NCBI GenBank assembly: GCA_934661105.1
Contig: CAKUIV010000046.1
Coordinates: forward strand, 1-13,064
DNA length: 13,064 nt
From: an uncultured Ellagibacter sp.
GTDB lineage: Bacteria > Actinomycetota > Coriobacteriia > Coriobacteriales > Eggerthellaceae
Direction of reading: 5' to 3'
Position 1 is the stretch's first letter. The number at the start of each line of letters is the position of its first letter. The translations under genes were made by a program, and so were the position numbers. Shown piece after piece: positions 6,083-12,696 of the stretch. The notes beneath the pieces were generated by a model. The model saw only the letters and a list, made by a program, of their open reading frames with translations. It was not told the origin of the DNA and ran no database searches.

Positions 6083-6925
6083 CTACTCCTCGGGCTGCTT
6101 CAGGTAGAGCGCGCGAACAGCCGCCGCGAGCATCATGTAGTCCTCGGGGACGGTGAGCTTGATGTTGTTGCGCTTGCCCTCGACGACAAGCACCTTGCCG
6201 CCCAAACGCTCGATGAGCGAGGAGTCGTCGGTGCCGACGAAACCGTCGGACAAGGCGCTCGCATGGGCGCGGCGATAGATTCCCGTGCGGAAGACCTGGG
6301 GCGTTTGCGCATCCCAGAACACGCGGCGGTCGGGCGTCCCCATGATGACGCCGTCTTCGACGATCTTGAGCGTGTCGACGGCCGGGTGCCCCACGATGAC
6401 GCCGTCGCAGTCGATGTTGCCCTTACAGGTGTTGATGGTGTGCAGGATGAGCTCGGGAGAAATGAGCGGGCGAGCGCCGTCGTGCAGCACGACAAACTCG
6501 TATTCATCCCCGACGTATTCGAGCCCCGAGAACGCCGACTCCTGGCGCGAGGGGCCCGCCGGCGCGACCACGATGGGCGTGACGAACGGGAATGGATTGA
6601 TCGCGCGGTTGAGATATTCTTCCTGGCGATCTTCGGGACACACGATAACGATGAGCCCCACATCGCCCACCGCGTCGAACGCCTCGGCCGACCAGGTGAG
6701 AATGGGTTTGCCGGCGATTTCAACGAGCTGCTTGCCACCTTCATGGCCGAAGCGTTCGCCCGAGCCGCCGGCGAGGATGATGGCAGCCGTTTTCGGCTTG
6801 GGGTCGACAACGCCCTGAAGCCCGCTTACCGTCTGGGACAGCGCGTCGAAGTCGAGATCGTCGAACATCGTCTCGGGAGCGTCGAGCACCGAGGGCGAGT
6901 AGATGGGATCGATCGTTTTCGGCAT
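6083..6925 (-). CDS. ispD: 2-C-methyl-D-erythritol 4-phosphate cytidylyltransferase with N-terminal extension
   Basis: The third MEP-pathway enzyme, which joins CTP and MEP to give CDP-ME. The nucleotide-binding signature LAGGSGERFG is at 51-60, HDGARP at 148-153 (D149 matches E. coli D106), QTPQVF at 207-212, and a lysine near the end in NNIKLTVPED. At 280 residues it is about 45-50 longer than usual. The extra part is an acidic N-terminal segment (residues 1-45, with FDDLDFDALS and SGLQGVVDPK) with no signal peptide or membrane span. The first ATG at 6925 is well supported by AAGGA five bases upstream, so the extension appears to be translated. A terminator-like hairpin lies just before it, and ispF follows after four bases. 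Confidence 0.95.
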   Translation of the reverse strand: MPKTIDPIYSPSVLDAPETMFDDLDFDALSQTVSGLQGVVDPKPKTAAIILAGGSGERFGHEGGKQLVEIAGKPILTWSAEAFDAVGDVGLIVIVCPEDRQEEYLNRAINPFPFVTPIVVAPAGPSRQESAFSGLEYVGDEYEFVVLHDGARPLISPELILHTINTCKGNIDCDGVIVGHPAVDTLKIVEDGVIMGTPDRRVFWDAQTPQVFRTGIYRRAHASALSDGFVGTDDSSLIERLGGKVLVVEGKRNNIKLTVPEDYMMLAAAVRALYLKQPEE

Positions 6926-6930
6926 GAGAG

Positions 6931-6935
6931 TCCTT
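6931..6935 (-). promoter_or_regulatory. Ribosome binding site fixing the long ispD start
   Basis: AAGGA on the minus strand lies five bases before the ATG at 6925, with AGAGGGG just upstream of it. It supports translation of the unusual N-terminal extension rather than a start nearer the catalytic domain, such as the ATG for residue 20. Confidence 0.7.
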
Positions 6936-6942
6936 CCCCTCT

Positions 6943-6984
6943 AAAAGCTTGCCGGCACAGCGCCACATCGCGTTCCGGGCAAGC
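6943..6984 (-). terminator. Terminator-like hairpin in the ispD leader
   Basis: On the minus strand GCTTGCC(C)GG pairs with CCGGCAAGC (6975-6984 with 6947-6955, nine pairs and one bulged C). The loop is 19 bases, and TTTTA follows (6943-6946). It ends 17 bases before the ispD start codon. A second copy of GCTTGCC lies further upstream (7008-7014) and could pair with the same GGCAAGC or with a GGCAA at 6992-6996. Rival folds of the kind used in attenuation are therefore possible, but not shown. Confidence 0.4.
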
Positions 6985-7000
6985 GCATCGTTTGCCTGCT

Positions 7001-7006
7001 ATTTTA
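7001..7006 (-). promoter_or_regulatory. Weak candidate -10 box for ispD-ispF
   Basis: The minus strand reads TAAAAT (five of six -10 bases) in the clpC-ispD spacer. No TG extension and no convincing -35 are present. It is the only plausible -10 in the 254-base spacer, and if used it would place the 6943-6984 hairpin in the transcript leader. Confidence 0.25.
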
Positions 7007-7103
7007 CGGCAAGCCCTGCGTAAGCGGGAACATTCAGCGCAACAAGTTGGAAACGCGCGGCGAAGACGCACGCCGGGCAAGGTTCGCATCACCATGGCGG
7101 AAA

Positions 7104-7139
7104 CGCGAAACGGGCGCCCTGAAAGACGCCCGTTTCGCG
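7104..7139 (-). terminator. Probable transcript-end hairpin of clpC
   Basis: A perfect 13-pair stem (7127-7139 with 7104-7116) with a ten-base loop starts 40 bases after the clpC stop. Only GTTTCC follows on the minus strand, so the T-run is poor. It may act as a weak terminator or as a 3'-end stabilising structure. Confidence 0.5.
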
Positions 7140-7179
7140 CAAAGCGGTATCGAATAGGTCACGCACCAAGCAAGCGCCG

Positions 7180-9756
7180 CTAGTCAGCGGCACCGCCCGA
7201 TGCGGCTCCGCCGCCTGCGCTCGGCAGGCCCGCATGGCCAAGATCGTAGTTCGTGAGCAGAAGCTCGGCGTCGCGCGCGATGCTGTCGTGCTTGCGCGGC
7301 TCGGGGATAACGCCCGATCCTTGGTTGAACACGAGCTCCTTGCCCGTCTCGTCGACATCGACGTCGACGATCGAGCCGCTTTGCCACGTGCCCTCGAGAA
7401 TCTGCTCGGACAGCGGATCTTCAAGCATACGCTGAATCGCACGGCGCAGAGGTCGCGCCCCGAACGTGGTGTCGGTACCTTCCTTGGCGATGAGCGCCGT
7501 CGCCGCCGGCGTCAGGTTGATCGACATGTTCTGCGCGATCATGCGCTCCCGCAAATCGGCCACCATGAGGTCGACGATCTGGGCGATCTGCTCGGAGGTG
7601 AGCGACTTGAACACGATGATCTCGTCGATGCGGTTCAAGAATTCGGGCCTGAACAGCTTCTTCATCTCCGCCATGACGCGGCTTTTGATTTCCTTGTCGG
7701 AAAGGCCCGTCTGTCCCGCGCCCGCGAAGCCGAGCGGCGTGGTCTGCGCGATCTCGCGCGCGCCGACGTTCGACGTCATGATGATGACCGTGTTGCGGAA
7801 GTCGACGGTGCGGCCCTGCGCGTCGGTTAAGCGCCCCTCTTCCAAAATCTGCAGCAGGATGTTGAAGACATCGGGGTGCGCTTTCTCGATTTCATCGAAG
7901 AGCACGACCGAGTACGGACGCTGGCGCACGGCCTTCGTAAGCTGGCCGCCCTCGTCGAAGCCGACGTAGCCCGGAGGAGAGCCGACCAGGCGGCTCACGC
8001 TGTGCTTCTCCATGTACTCGGACATATCGAAGCTGATGAGCGCGTCTTCGGAGTTGAACAGGAACTCGGCGAGCGCCTTGGAAAGCTCGGTTTTGCCCAC
8101 ACCCGAGGGACCCAGGAAGATGAAGCTGCCGGCCGGACGCTTCGGGTCTTTCAGGCCCGCACGACTGCGGCGGATGGCCTTCGAGAGCGCAGTGACCGCT
8201 TCGTCCTGGCCGATGACGCGCTCATGCAGCACGCCCTCCATGCGCAGAAGCTTCTCGGTTTCGGCCTCGGTGAGGTTCGACACCGGCACGCCCGTGGTCA
8301 TGGAGACGACGTCGGCGATATCCTTCACCGTGACCTGCTGCACCTGCTTGGAGGTGTCTTCCTCCCACTTCTTCTCGGCCTGCTCGCGCTCGGCTTTAAG
8401 CTGGCTTTCCTTGTCGCGCAGCTCGGCGGCGCGTTCGAAGTCCTGCGCGCCGATGGCCTTGTCCTTGGCGGAGCGAATCTCGCGCAGCTTGTCGTCGAGC
8501 TCGCGCAGCTCCTTGGGCAGCGTCATGTTGCGGATGCGCATGCGCGCGCCGGCCTCGTCGATAACGTCGATGGCCTTATCGGGCAGATAGCGGTCCTGGA
8601 TATAGCGATCGGACATCTCGACCGCGGCCTGAAGGGCCTCGTCGGTGAAGTGCACGTGATGGTGCGCCTCGTAGCGGTCGCGCAGACCGCCCAAGATGCG
8701 AATAGCCTGCTCCTCGTTGGGCTCGCCGACAGTGACGGGCTGGAAGCGGCGCTCGAGTGCCGAGTCCTTTTCAAGGTGCTTGCGGTACTCGTCGATCGTG
8801 GTGGCGCCGATGACTTGGATTTCCCCGCGCGACAGCGGCGGCTTCAGGATGGCAGCCGCGTCGATGGAGCCCTCGGCCGAGCCGGCGCCGATGAGCGTGT
8901 GCATCTCGTCGATGAACAAGATGATGTCGCCTGCGTCCTGCACTTCCTTGATGCACTTCTTCAAGCGGTCTTCGAATTCGCCGCGATACTTGCTGCCCGC
9001 GACGAGCGCCGACACATCGAGCGTGAACAGGCGCTTGTTACGTAGGATGTCAGGCACCTGGTTGGCGACGATAAGCTGCGCCAAACCTTCGGCCACGGCG
9101 GTTTTGCCCACGCCCGGCTCGCCGATAAGCAGTGGGTTGTTCTTCTGGCGACGCGAAAGGATCTGCATAACGCGCTCGATCTCGCCCGCACGGCCGATGA
9201 CCGGGTCGAGCTTTCCTTCGGAGGCCTTCTTGGTGAGATCGGTACCGAATTCCTTGAGCATGCTGTCGGAACCCGACCCCATGGAATCGAAGGCCCCACG
9301 ACCGGCGTAGACGGGGCTTTGCCCCACCAGGTCGTTCAACGCGCCGCGAATGTCGTCGCCCTTCACGCCCAGACGACCGAGCACGTCGAGCGCCGTGCCC
9401 TCGCCTTCGCGGACGATTCCGAGCAGCAGGTGCTCGGTCGAGATGTAGGACTGCCCCATCTGCATGGCCTCGCGCAGCGAGTTCTCAAGCACCCGCTTCA
9501 CACGCGGAGTGAACGAGAGATGACCGGACACGTCGGCCGATTCGTCGATGGTGACAACCTGTCGGATGGCCTGCACGACGGCGTCGTATTTCACGTTCAG
9601 ACGTTCGAGCGCCTGCGCCGCAAGCCCTTCCTTTTCCTGGATAAGGCCCAGCAAGATGTGCTCTGTGCCAACGTAGGGCTGATGGAGGTTGCGAGCCTCG
9701 TCTTGAGCCAACACGAGCACCTTGCGCGCCTTATCGGTGAACTTGTCGAATGACAT
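7180..9756 (-). CDS. clpC: ATP-dependent Clp protease ATPase subunit ClpC
   Basis: An AAA+ unfoldase of 858 residues that feeds proteins to ClpP and handles damaged or regulated substrates. The double Clp N-domain covers 1-145. The first ATPase domain has Walker A GEPGVGKT (212-219) and Walker B ILFIDE (279-284). A UVR-like coiled middle domain (about 420-455, with DFERAAELRDKE) marks it as ClpC rather than ClpA or ClpB. The second ATPase domain has GPSGVGKT (549-556) and VVLFDE (617-622), and a ClpP-docking LGF tripeptide is at 675-677. ATG at 9756 has GAGGA three bases upstream. The ctsR, mcsA and mcsB genes that often sit beside clpC are absent here, and instead a CIRCE operator covers the promoter, which points to HrcA control and heat induction. 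The stop is TAG. Confidence 0.98.
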   Translation of the reverse strand: MSFDKFTDKARKVLVLAQDEARNLHQPYVGTEHILLGLIQEKEGLAAQALERLNVKYDAVVQAIRQVVTIDESADVSGHLSFTPRVKRVLENSLREAMQMGQSYISTEHLLLGIVREGEGTALDVLGRLGVKGDDIRGALNDLVGQSPVYAGRGAFDSMGSGSDSMLKEFGTDLTKKASEGKLDPVIGRAGEIERVMQILSRRQKNNPLLIGEPGVGKTAVAEGLAQLIVANQVPDILRNKRLFTLDVSALVAGSKYRGEFEDRLKKCIKEVQDAGDIILFIDEMHTLIGAGSAEGSIDAAAILKPPLSRGEIQVIGATTIDEYRKHLEKDSALERRFQPVTVGEPNEEQAIRILGGLRDRYEAHHHVHFTDEALQAAVEMSDRYIQDRYLPDKAIDVIDEAGARMRIRNMTLPKELRELDDKLREIRSAKDKAIGAQDFERAAELRDKESQLKAEREQAEKKWEEDTSKQVQQVTVKDIADVVSMTTGVPVSNLTEAETEKLLRMEGVLHERVIGQDEAVTALSKAIRRSRAGLKDPKRPAGSFIFLGPSGVGKTELSKALAEFLFNSEDALISFDMSEYMEKHSVSRLVGSPPGYVGFDEGGQLTKAVRQRPYSVVLFDEIEKAHPDVFNILLQILEEGRLTDAQGRTVDFRNTVIIMTSNVGAREIAQTTPLGFAGAGQTGLSDKEIKSRVMAEMKKLFRPEFLNRIDEIIVFKSLTSEQIAQIVDLMVADLRERMIAQNMSINLTPAATALIAKEGTDTTFGARPLRRAIQRMLEDPLSEQILEGTWQSGSIVDVDVDETGKELVFNQGSGVIPEPRKHDSIARDAELLLTNYDLGHAGLPSAGGGAASGGAAD

Positions 9757-9798
9757 GCGTCCTCGTTTCTCGCAAGGTAAATAGCTGATTTGCGACTC

Positions 9799-9807
9799 AT
9801 ACTAGCA
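9799..9807 (-). promoter_or_regulatory. Extended -10 promoter of clpC inside the CIRCE element
   Basis: The minus strand reads TGCTAGTAT, identical to the extended -10 of tRNA-Ala. It overlaps the promoter-proximal half of the CIRCE repeat, so bound HrcA would block polymerase. A TTGACA at 9812-9817 is only seven bases upstream and cannot be its -35. About 43 bases lie between this box and the clpC ATG. Confidence 0.5.
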
Positions 9808-9828
9808 CTCTTGTCAAGCGAGTGCTAA
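9802..9828. promoter_or_regulatory. CIRCE operator (HrcA binding site) upstream of clpC
   Basis: On the minus strand the halves are TTAGCACTC and GAGTGCTAG, separated by nine bases. The first half is a perfect match to the CIRCE consensus TTAGCACTC-N9-GAGTGCTAA and the second differs only in its last base. It lies 46 bases before the clpC start codon and overlaps the candidate -10. CIRCE is the operator of the heat-shock repressor HrcA, best known at groESL and dnaK operons. Confidence 0.93.
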
Positions 9829-9856
9829 TGCAGAGCGGATACGTATACATACTACA

Positions 9857-9896
9857 GAAAAGCCGCCTTCGGACACACGGTCCAAGGCGGCTTTTC
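9857..9896 (-). terminator. Intrinsic terminator of lysS
   Basis: A long hairpin pairs AAAAGCCGCCTT with AAGGCGGCTTTT, plus an inner GGA/TCC beside a bulged G, closed by a seven-base loop. The stem starts 17 bases past the lysS stop. Each strand ends in TTTT, so it could work in both directions, but only the minus-strand gene needs it. It separates lysS from the clpC promoter. Confidence 0.9.
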
Positions 9897-9913
9897 GAGC
9901 TAGCACGAATTCT

Positions 9914-11878
9914 CTAGTACAGCTTCGCGCCTGCAGGGATGCGATCGCTCACCATGAGGAGGTTCAGGCGCTCCTCGGTGGTTTCGTCGTCGATCTTCTC
10001 CTCGTGCACGGCGGAAAGGAGCATGCCGCAGGAAGCGATGCCCATCATCTTGCGCGGCGGCAGGTTCAGGATGGCGACGACCGTCTTGCCAACGAGCTCC
10101 TCGGGCTCGTAGTACGCGTGAATACCCGACAAGATGATGCGATCTTCGCCTGTGCCGTCGTCAAGCGTGAACTGGAGCAGCTTTTTGCTCTTGGGCACGG
10201 CGACGCATTCCTTCACCTTCACCGCGCGGAAGTCCGACTTGCTGAAGGTGTCGAAATCGACCTGTTCCTCGAACAAAGGCTCGATGACGACCTTCGAGAA
10301 GTCGATCGGCTCGGGTGCGGCCTCCTCGGCCTTCGAGGGAGCAGCGACGCGGGCAGCCGCAGCCGCGGCTTTGCCGGCGCTCGGAGTCTCGTCTCTCATA
10401 TGGGGGAAGAGCAGCACATCGCGAATGGTCGCGGAGTCGGTAAGCAACATCGTCAAGCGGTCGATGCCCACGCCCACGCCGCCCGCCGGCGGCATGCCGT
10501 ATTCGAGCGCGCGGATGTAGTCGGCGTCGAAGCCCATGGCCTCGTCGTCGCCCATATCCTTCGCCTCGACCTGCGCACGGAAGCGTTCGGCCTGGTCAAC
10601 CGGGTCGTTCAGCTCGCTGAAGGCATTGGCGTACTCATGCCCGCAGATGAAGAGCTCGAAACGCTCGGTGAGCTCGGGGTTGTCGGCCTTCTTCTTCGCG
10701 AGCGGGGAGATCTCGAGCGGATGGTCGCACACGAAGGTGGGCTGCACGAGCTTCTCCTCGGCAACGGCCTCGAAGATCTCGCTGATGAGCTTGCCCTTGC
10801 CCCAGGCGTCTTCGGCATGACCGCCGTTCTTCTCCAAGACGGCGACGAGCTCCTCGCGCGTGCGGTCGAAGGAGACTTCCTCGCCCGCGTACTCGCTTGC
10901 AAGCTCCATCATAGTGGCGCGACGCCAATCGCCCGACAGATCGATGTCGATGCCCTGGTAGGTGACCTGAAGCGTACCGCACGCCTCCATGGCAGCGGCC
11001 TGGATGAATCCCTGCGTGAGATCCATCATGCCGTCGAGGTCGGAGAACGCCTGGTAGGCCTCCATCGTGGTGAACTCGGGGTTGTGGTACGGGTCCATGC
11101 CCTCGTTGCGGAACTGGCGACCGATCTCGAAGACCTTCTCGAACCCGCCGACGAGCAGGCGCTTGAGCGGCAGCTCGGTCGCGATGCGCAGGAAGTAGTC
11201 GCGGTCGAGCGCGTTGAAGTGCGTGACGAACGGCTTCGCGTTCGCGCCGCCCAGGATGGGATGCAGAAACGGCGTCTCAACCTCGAAGAAACCCTGCTGC
11301 TCCATATAGCGGCGAATGGCGGCGACGATCTTGAAGCGCTTCTCGAAGACCTGTTTCACCTCGGGGTTCATGACGAGGTCGACGTAGCGCTGGCGATAGC
11401 GCGTCTCCTTGTCGGCGAGGCCGTGGAACTTTTCAGGCAGCGGACGCAGCGACTTCGACAGCAGCTCGAACGCGGTGACGGCAACGGAAAGCTGGCCGCG
11501 CTTGGTGCGCATCATGGTGCCGTGGATGCCGATCCAGTCGCCCACGTCGAGGTCCTTCATCTTGGCGAAAACGTCCTCGCCGAGCGCGTTGATGCGGCAG
11601 AAGAGCTGGATGTCGCCGGTAGCGTCGCGCAACTCGAGGAACATGATCTTGCCCTGCAGGCGCTTGGCCATGATGCGTCCAGCGACATCGACCTCGTCCT
11701 CGGTCGAGGCGCCGTCTTCGAGTTCGGCGTACTTCTCGTCGAGCTCGGCCAGATGATGCGAATAGTGGAACGCGTGGCCGTAAGGGTTTTCGCCCGCTTC
11801 GATCAGCGCTGCGCGCTTCGCCTTGCGCACCTCGATCGGGTCGTCTTCGATAACTTGGTTGGTGGTTTCGTCAGCCAT
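9914..11878 (-). CDS. lysS: Lysyl-tRNA synthetase (class II) fused to a C-terminal EMAPII/MetG-type tRNA-binding domain
   Basis: It charges tRNA-Lys with lysine. Of 654 residues, about 1-495 form a normal class II LysRS. The OB-fold anticodon-binding part covers roughly 63-140 (RIMAKRLQGKIMFLELRDATG). Motif 2 has FRNEGMD at 256-262, and motif 3 is GVGVGIDRLTML at 467-478. Standard bacterial LysRS ends soon after (E. coli about 505). Here an Ala/Lys/Glu-rich linker (about 496-540) leads to a 114-residue domain (541-654) containing FSKSDFRAVKV, LLQFTLDDG, ILSGIHAYY, NLPPRKMMGI and SCGMLLSA. This is the tRNA-binding fold usually found at the C-terminus of MetRS. The reading frame continues without a break. 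The start is ATG at 11878 with AAAAGGA five bases upstream. The longer frame reaching 12025 lacks such a site and would translate a terminator-like hairpin. Confidence 0.97.
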   Translation of the reverse strand: MADETTNQVIEDDPIEVRKAKRAALIEAGENPYGHAFHYSHHLAELDEKYAELEDGASTEDEVDVAGRIMAKRLQGKIMFLELRDATGDIQLFCRINALGEDVFAKMKDLDVGDWIGIHGTMMRTKRGQLSVAVTAFELLSKSLRPLPEKFHGLADKETRYRQRYVDLVMNPEVKQVFEKRFKIVAAIRRYMEQQGFFEVETPFLHPILGGANAKPFVTHFNALDRDYFLRIATELPLKRLLVGGFEKVFEIGRQFRNEGMDPYHNPEFTTMEAYQAFSDLDGMMDLTQGFIQAAAMEACGTLQVTYQGIDIDLSGDWRRATMMELASEYAGEEVSFDRTREELVAVLEKNGGHAEDAWGKGKLISEIFEAVAEEKLVQPTFVCDHPLEISPLAKKKADNPELTERFELFICGHEYANAFSELNDPVDQAERFRAQVEAKDMGDDEAMGFDADYIRALEYGMPPAGGVGVGIDRLTMLLTDSATIRDVLLFPHMRDETPSAGKAAAAAARVAAPSKAEEAAPEPIDFSKVVIEPLFEEQVDFDTFSKSDFRAVKVKECVAVPKSKKLLQFTLDDGTGEDRIILSGIHAYYEPEELVGKTVVAILNLPPRKMMGIASCGMLLSAVHEEKIDDETTEERLNLLMVSDRIPAGAKLY

Positions 11879-11883
11879 ATCTG

Positions 11884-11890
11884 TCCTTTT
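11884..11890 (-). promoter_or_regulatory. Ribosome binding site fixing the lysS start
   Basis: AAAAGGA on the minus strand lies five bases before the ATG at 11878. It decides against an in-frame extension of 49 residues upstream. Confidence 0.85.
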
Positions 11891-11963
11891 CGCCGCTTTG
11901 GAAGGAAACTCGCGTATCGCCGAAGAGTCAGCGAGCGGGGTTCTGGCGAGTGCAGATGGCGTG

Positions 11964-12003
11964 AAAAGATTCCGACGCGCACTTCGGCGCGCGAGGAATC
12001 TTT
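11964..12003 (-). terminator. Intrinsic terminator or attenuator between greA and lysS
   Basis: On the minus strand AAAGATTCC pairs with GGAATCTTT (11995-12003 with 11965-11973). An inner CGCGC/GCGCG helix continues the stem past a small internal loop, and the stem ends in TTTT (11964-11967). It is 71 bases after the greA stop and 85 bases before the lysS start. I find no convincing promoter between it and lysS, so it may either end greA or control read-through into lysS. Confidence 0.65.
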
Positions 12004-12046
12004 GGAGCGACAGCTGCGCCGCCAAAACCCCGCGCAGCGTCGACGA

Positions 12047-12072
12047 TTTCGGCCGCCGTCAGGCGGCCGAAA
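12047..12072 (-). terminator. GC-rich hairpin directly after greA
   Basis: A perfect 11-pair stem, TTTCGGCCGCC with GGCGGCCGAAA and a four-base loop, begins two bases after the greA stop codon. No T-run follows, so by itself it is a poor terminator. It may protect the 3' end of the greA message or help the T-tailed hairpin further down. Confidence 0.4.
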
Positions 12073-12074
12073 CC

Positions 12075-12545
12075 TTAGTGCTCGATGTTGATGATCTTCA
12101 TCTTGATGACGCGGCCGGTTGGGCCGGTGGTCTCGATCTCGTCGCCCTTCTTGTTGCCGAGAAGGGCCGCGCCGACCGGGGATTCGTTGGAGATCTTGCC
12201 AGAAGCGACGTCGGCCTCCGCGCCGCCCACGATGGTGAAGACGCGCTCGCGACCGCCCATATCGACGGTGACGGTGGAGCCGATGGTCACCTTGGAGGAG
12301 CGCTTCGACGCCTCGACGACGGTCGCCTCGGAGAGAATGCGGCCGATTTCGGCGATGCGGGCTTCCATCATGCCCTGCTCGTTCTTCGCGTCGTCGTATT
12401 CGGAGTTCTCGGAGATGTCGCCGAATTCGCGAGCGATGCGGATGCGCTCGCCGACCTCGGCGCGCTTCTCGGTTTCGAGGTAGTGCAGCTCGTCTTCGAG
12501 CTTCTGACGACCTTCCGGCGTGAGGATGTAGTTGCTGTCTGCCAT
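12075..12545 (-). CDS. greA: Transcription elongation factor GreA
   Basis: It enters the secondary channel of RNA polymerase and triggers cleavage of backtracked RNA, restoring elongation. The 156 residues are the standard length. The N-terminal coiled-coil covers about 8-75, and its acidic tip GDISENSEYDDAKNEQ carries D43 and E46, matching the metal-coordinating D41 and E44 of E. coli GreA. The C-terminal FKBP-like domain contains the conserved ISNESPVGAALLGNKKGD. ATG at 12545 has AAGGGAAG about six bases upstream and the stop is TAA. It sits between tatA and lysS; greA-lysS adjacency is common in bacteria (recalled). Confidence 0.97.
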   Translation of the reverse strand: MADSNYILTPEGRQKLEDELHYLETEKRAEVGERIRIAREFGDISENSEYDDAKNEQGMMEARIAEIGRILSEATVVEASKRSSKVTIGSTVTVDMGGRERVFTIVGGAEADVASGKISNESPVGAALLGNKKGDEIETTGPTGRVIKMKIINIEH

Positions 12546-12625
12546 GTTGATCTTCCCTTCTTGCGCGAAAACGACGCCCTCGAAGGCGCCCGATTCGCTT
12601 GTCTCACAAAACCCTAAGGGGCCAT

Positions 12626-12631
12626 ATCATA
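12626..12631 (-). promoter_or_regulatory. Candidate -10 box for greA
   Basis: The minus strand reads TATGAT, two bases after the T-run of the tatA terminator, and would give a leader of about 75 bases before greA. There is no TG extension and the -35 position falls in the terminator stem, so the call is weak. Confidence 0.3.
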
Positions 12632-12633
12632 CG

Positions 12634-12672
12634 AAAATGCGGCGCGCGCTTTTCGTCGAAGCGCGCGCCGCA
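12634..12672 (-). terminator. Intrinsic terminator of tatA
   Basis: A perfect 14-pair GC-rich stem (12659-12672 with 12638-12651) with a seven-base loop is followed by TTTT (12634-12637) on the minus strand. It starts 24 bases after the tatA stop codon. Confidence 0.88.
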
Positions 12673-12696
12673 GAACTCTCGGTTTCGGAAAAGAGG

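Noticed and set aside
5873..7183. A 436-codon open frame on the plus strand opposite ispF, ispD and the spacer
   Set aside because: It spans two coupled MEP-pathway genes and a spacer with hairpins. Its composition is typical of antisense frames, with no domain.
7876..9045. A 389-codon open frame on the plus strand opposite clpC
   Set aside because: It is fully inside clpC and its long Leu/Val/Asp runs mirror the coding strand. No independent start signal is seen.
9812..9817. TTGACA inside the CIRCE spacer as the -35 box of clpC
   Set aside because: Only seven bases separate it from the extended -10, and no -10-like hexamer lies 16-18 bases downstream. It belongs to the nine-base spacer of the operator.
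11879..12025. A longer lysS start 49 codons upstream
   Set aside because: It has no Shine-Dalgarno site, it would translate the terminator-like hairpin, and its composition (Arg/Ala/Ser) is unlike LysRS. The ATG at 11878 has AAAAGGA.
10004..12091. A 695-codon open frame on the plus strand opposite lysS and greA
   Set aside because: It is antisense to two certain genes, with an Arg/His/Leu/Ala-heavy, motif-free product, as expected for the mirror of high-GC codon bias. It has no ribosome binding site of note.
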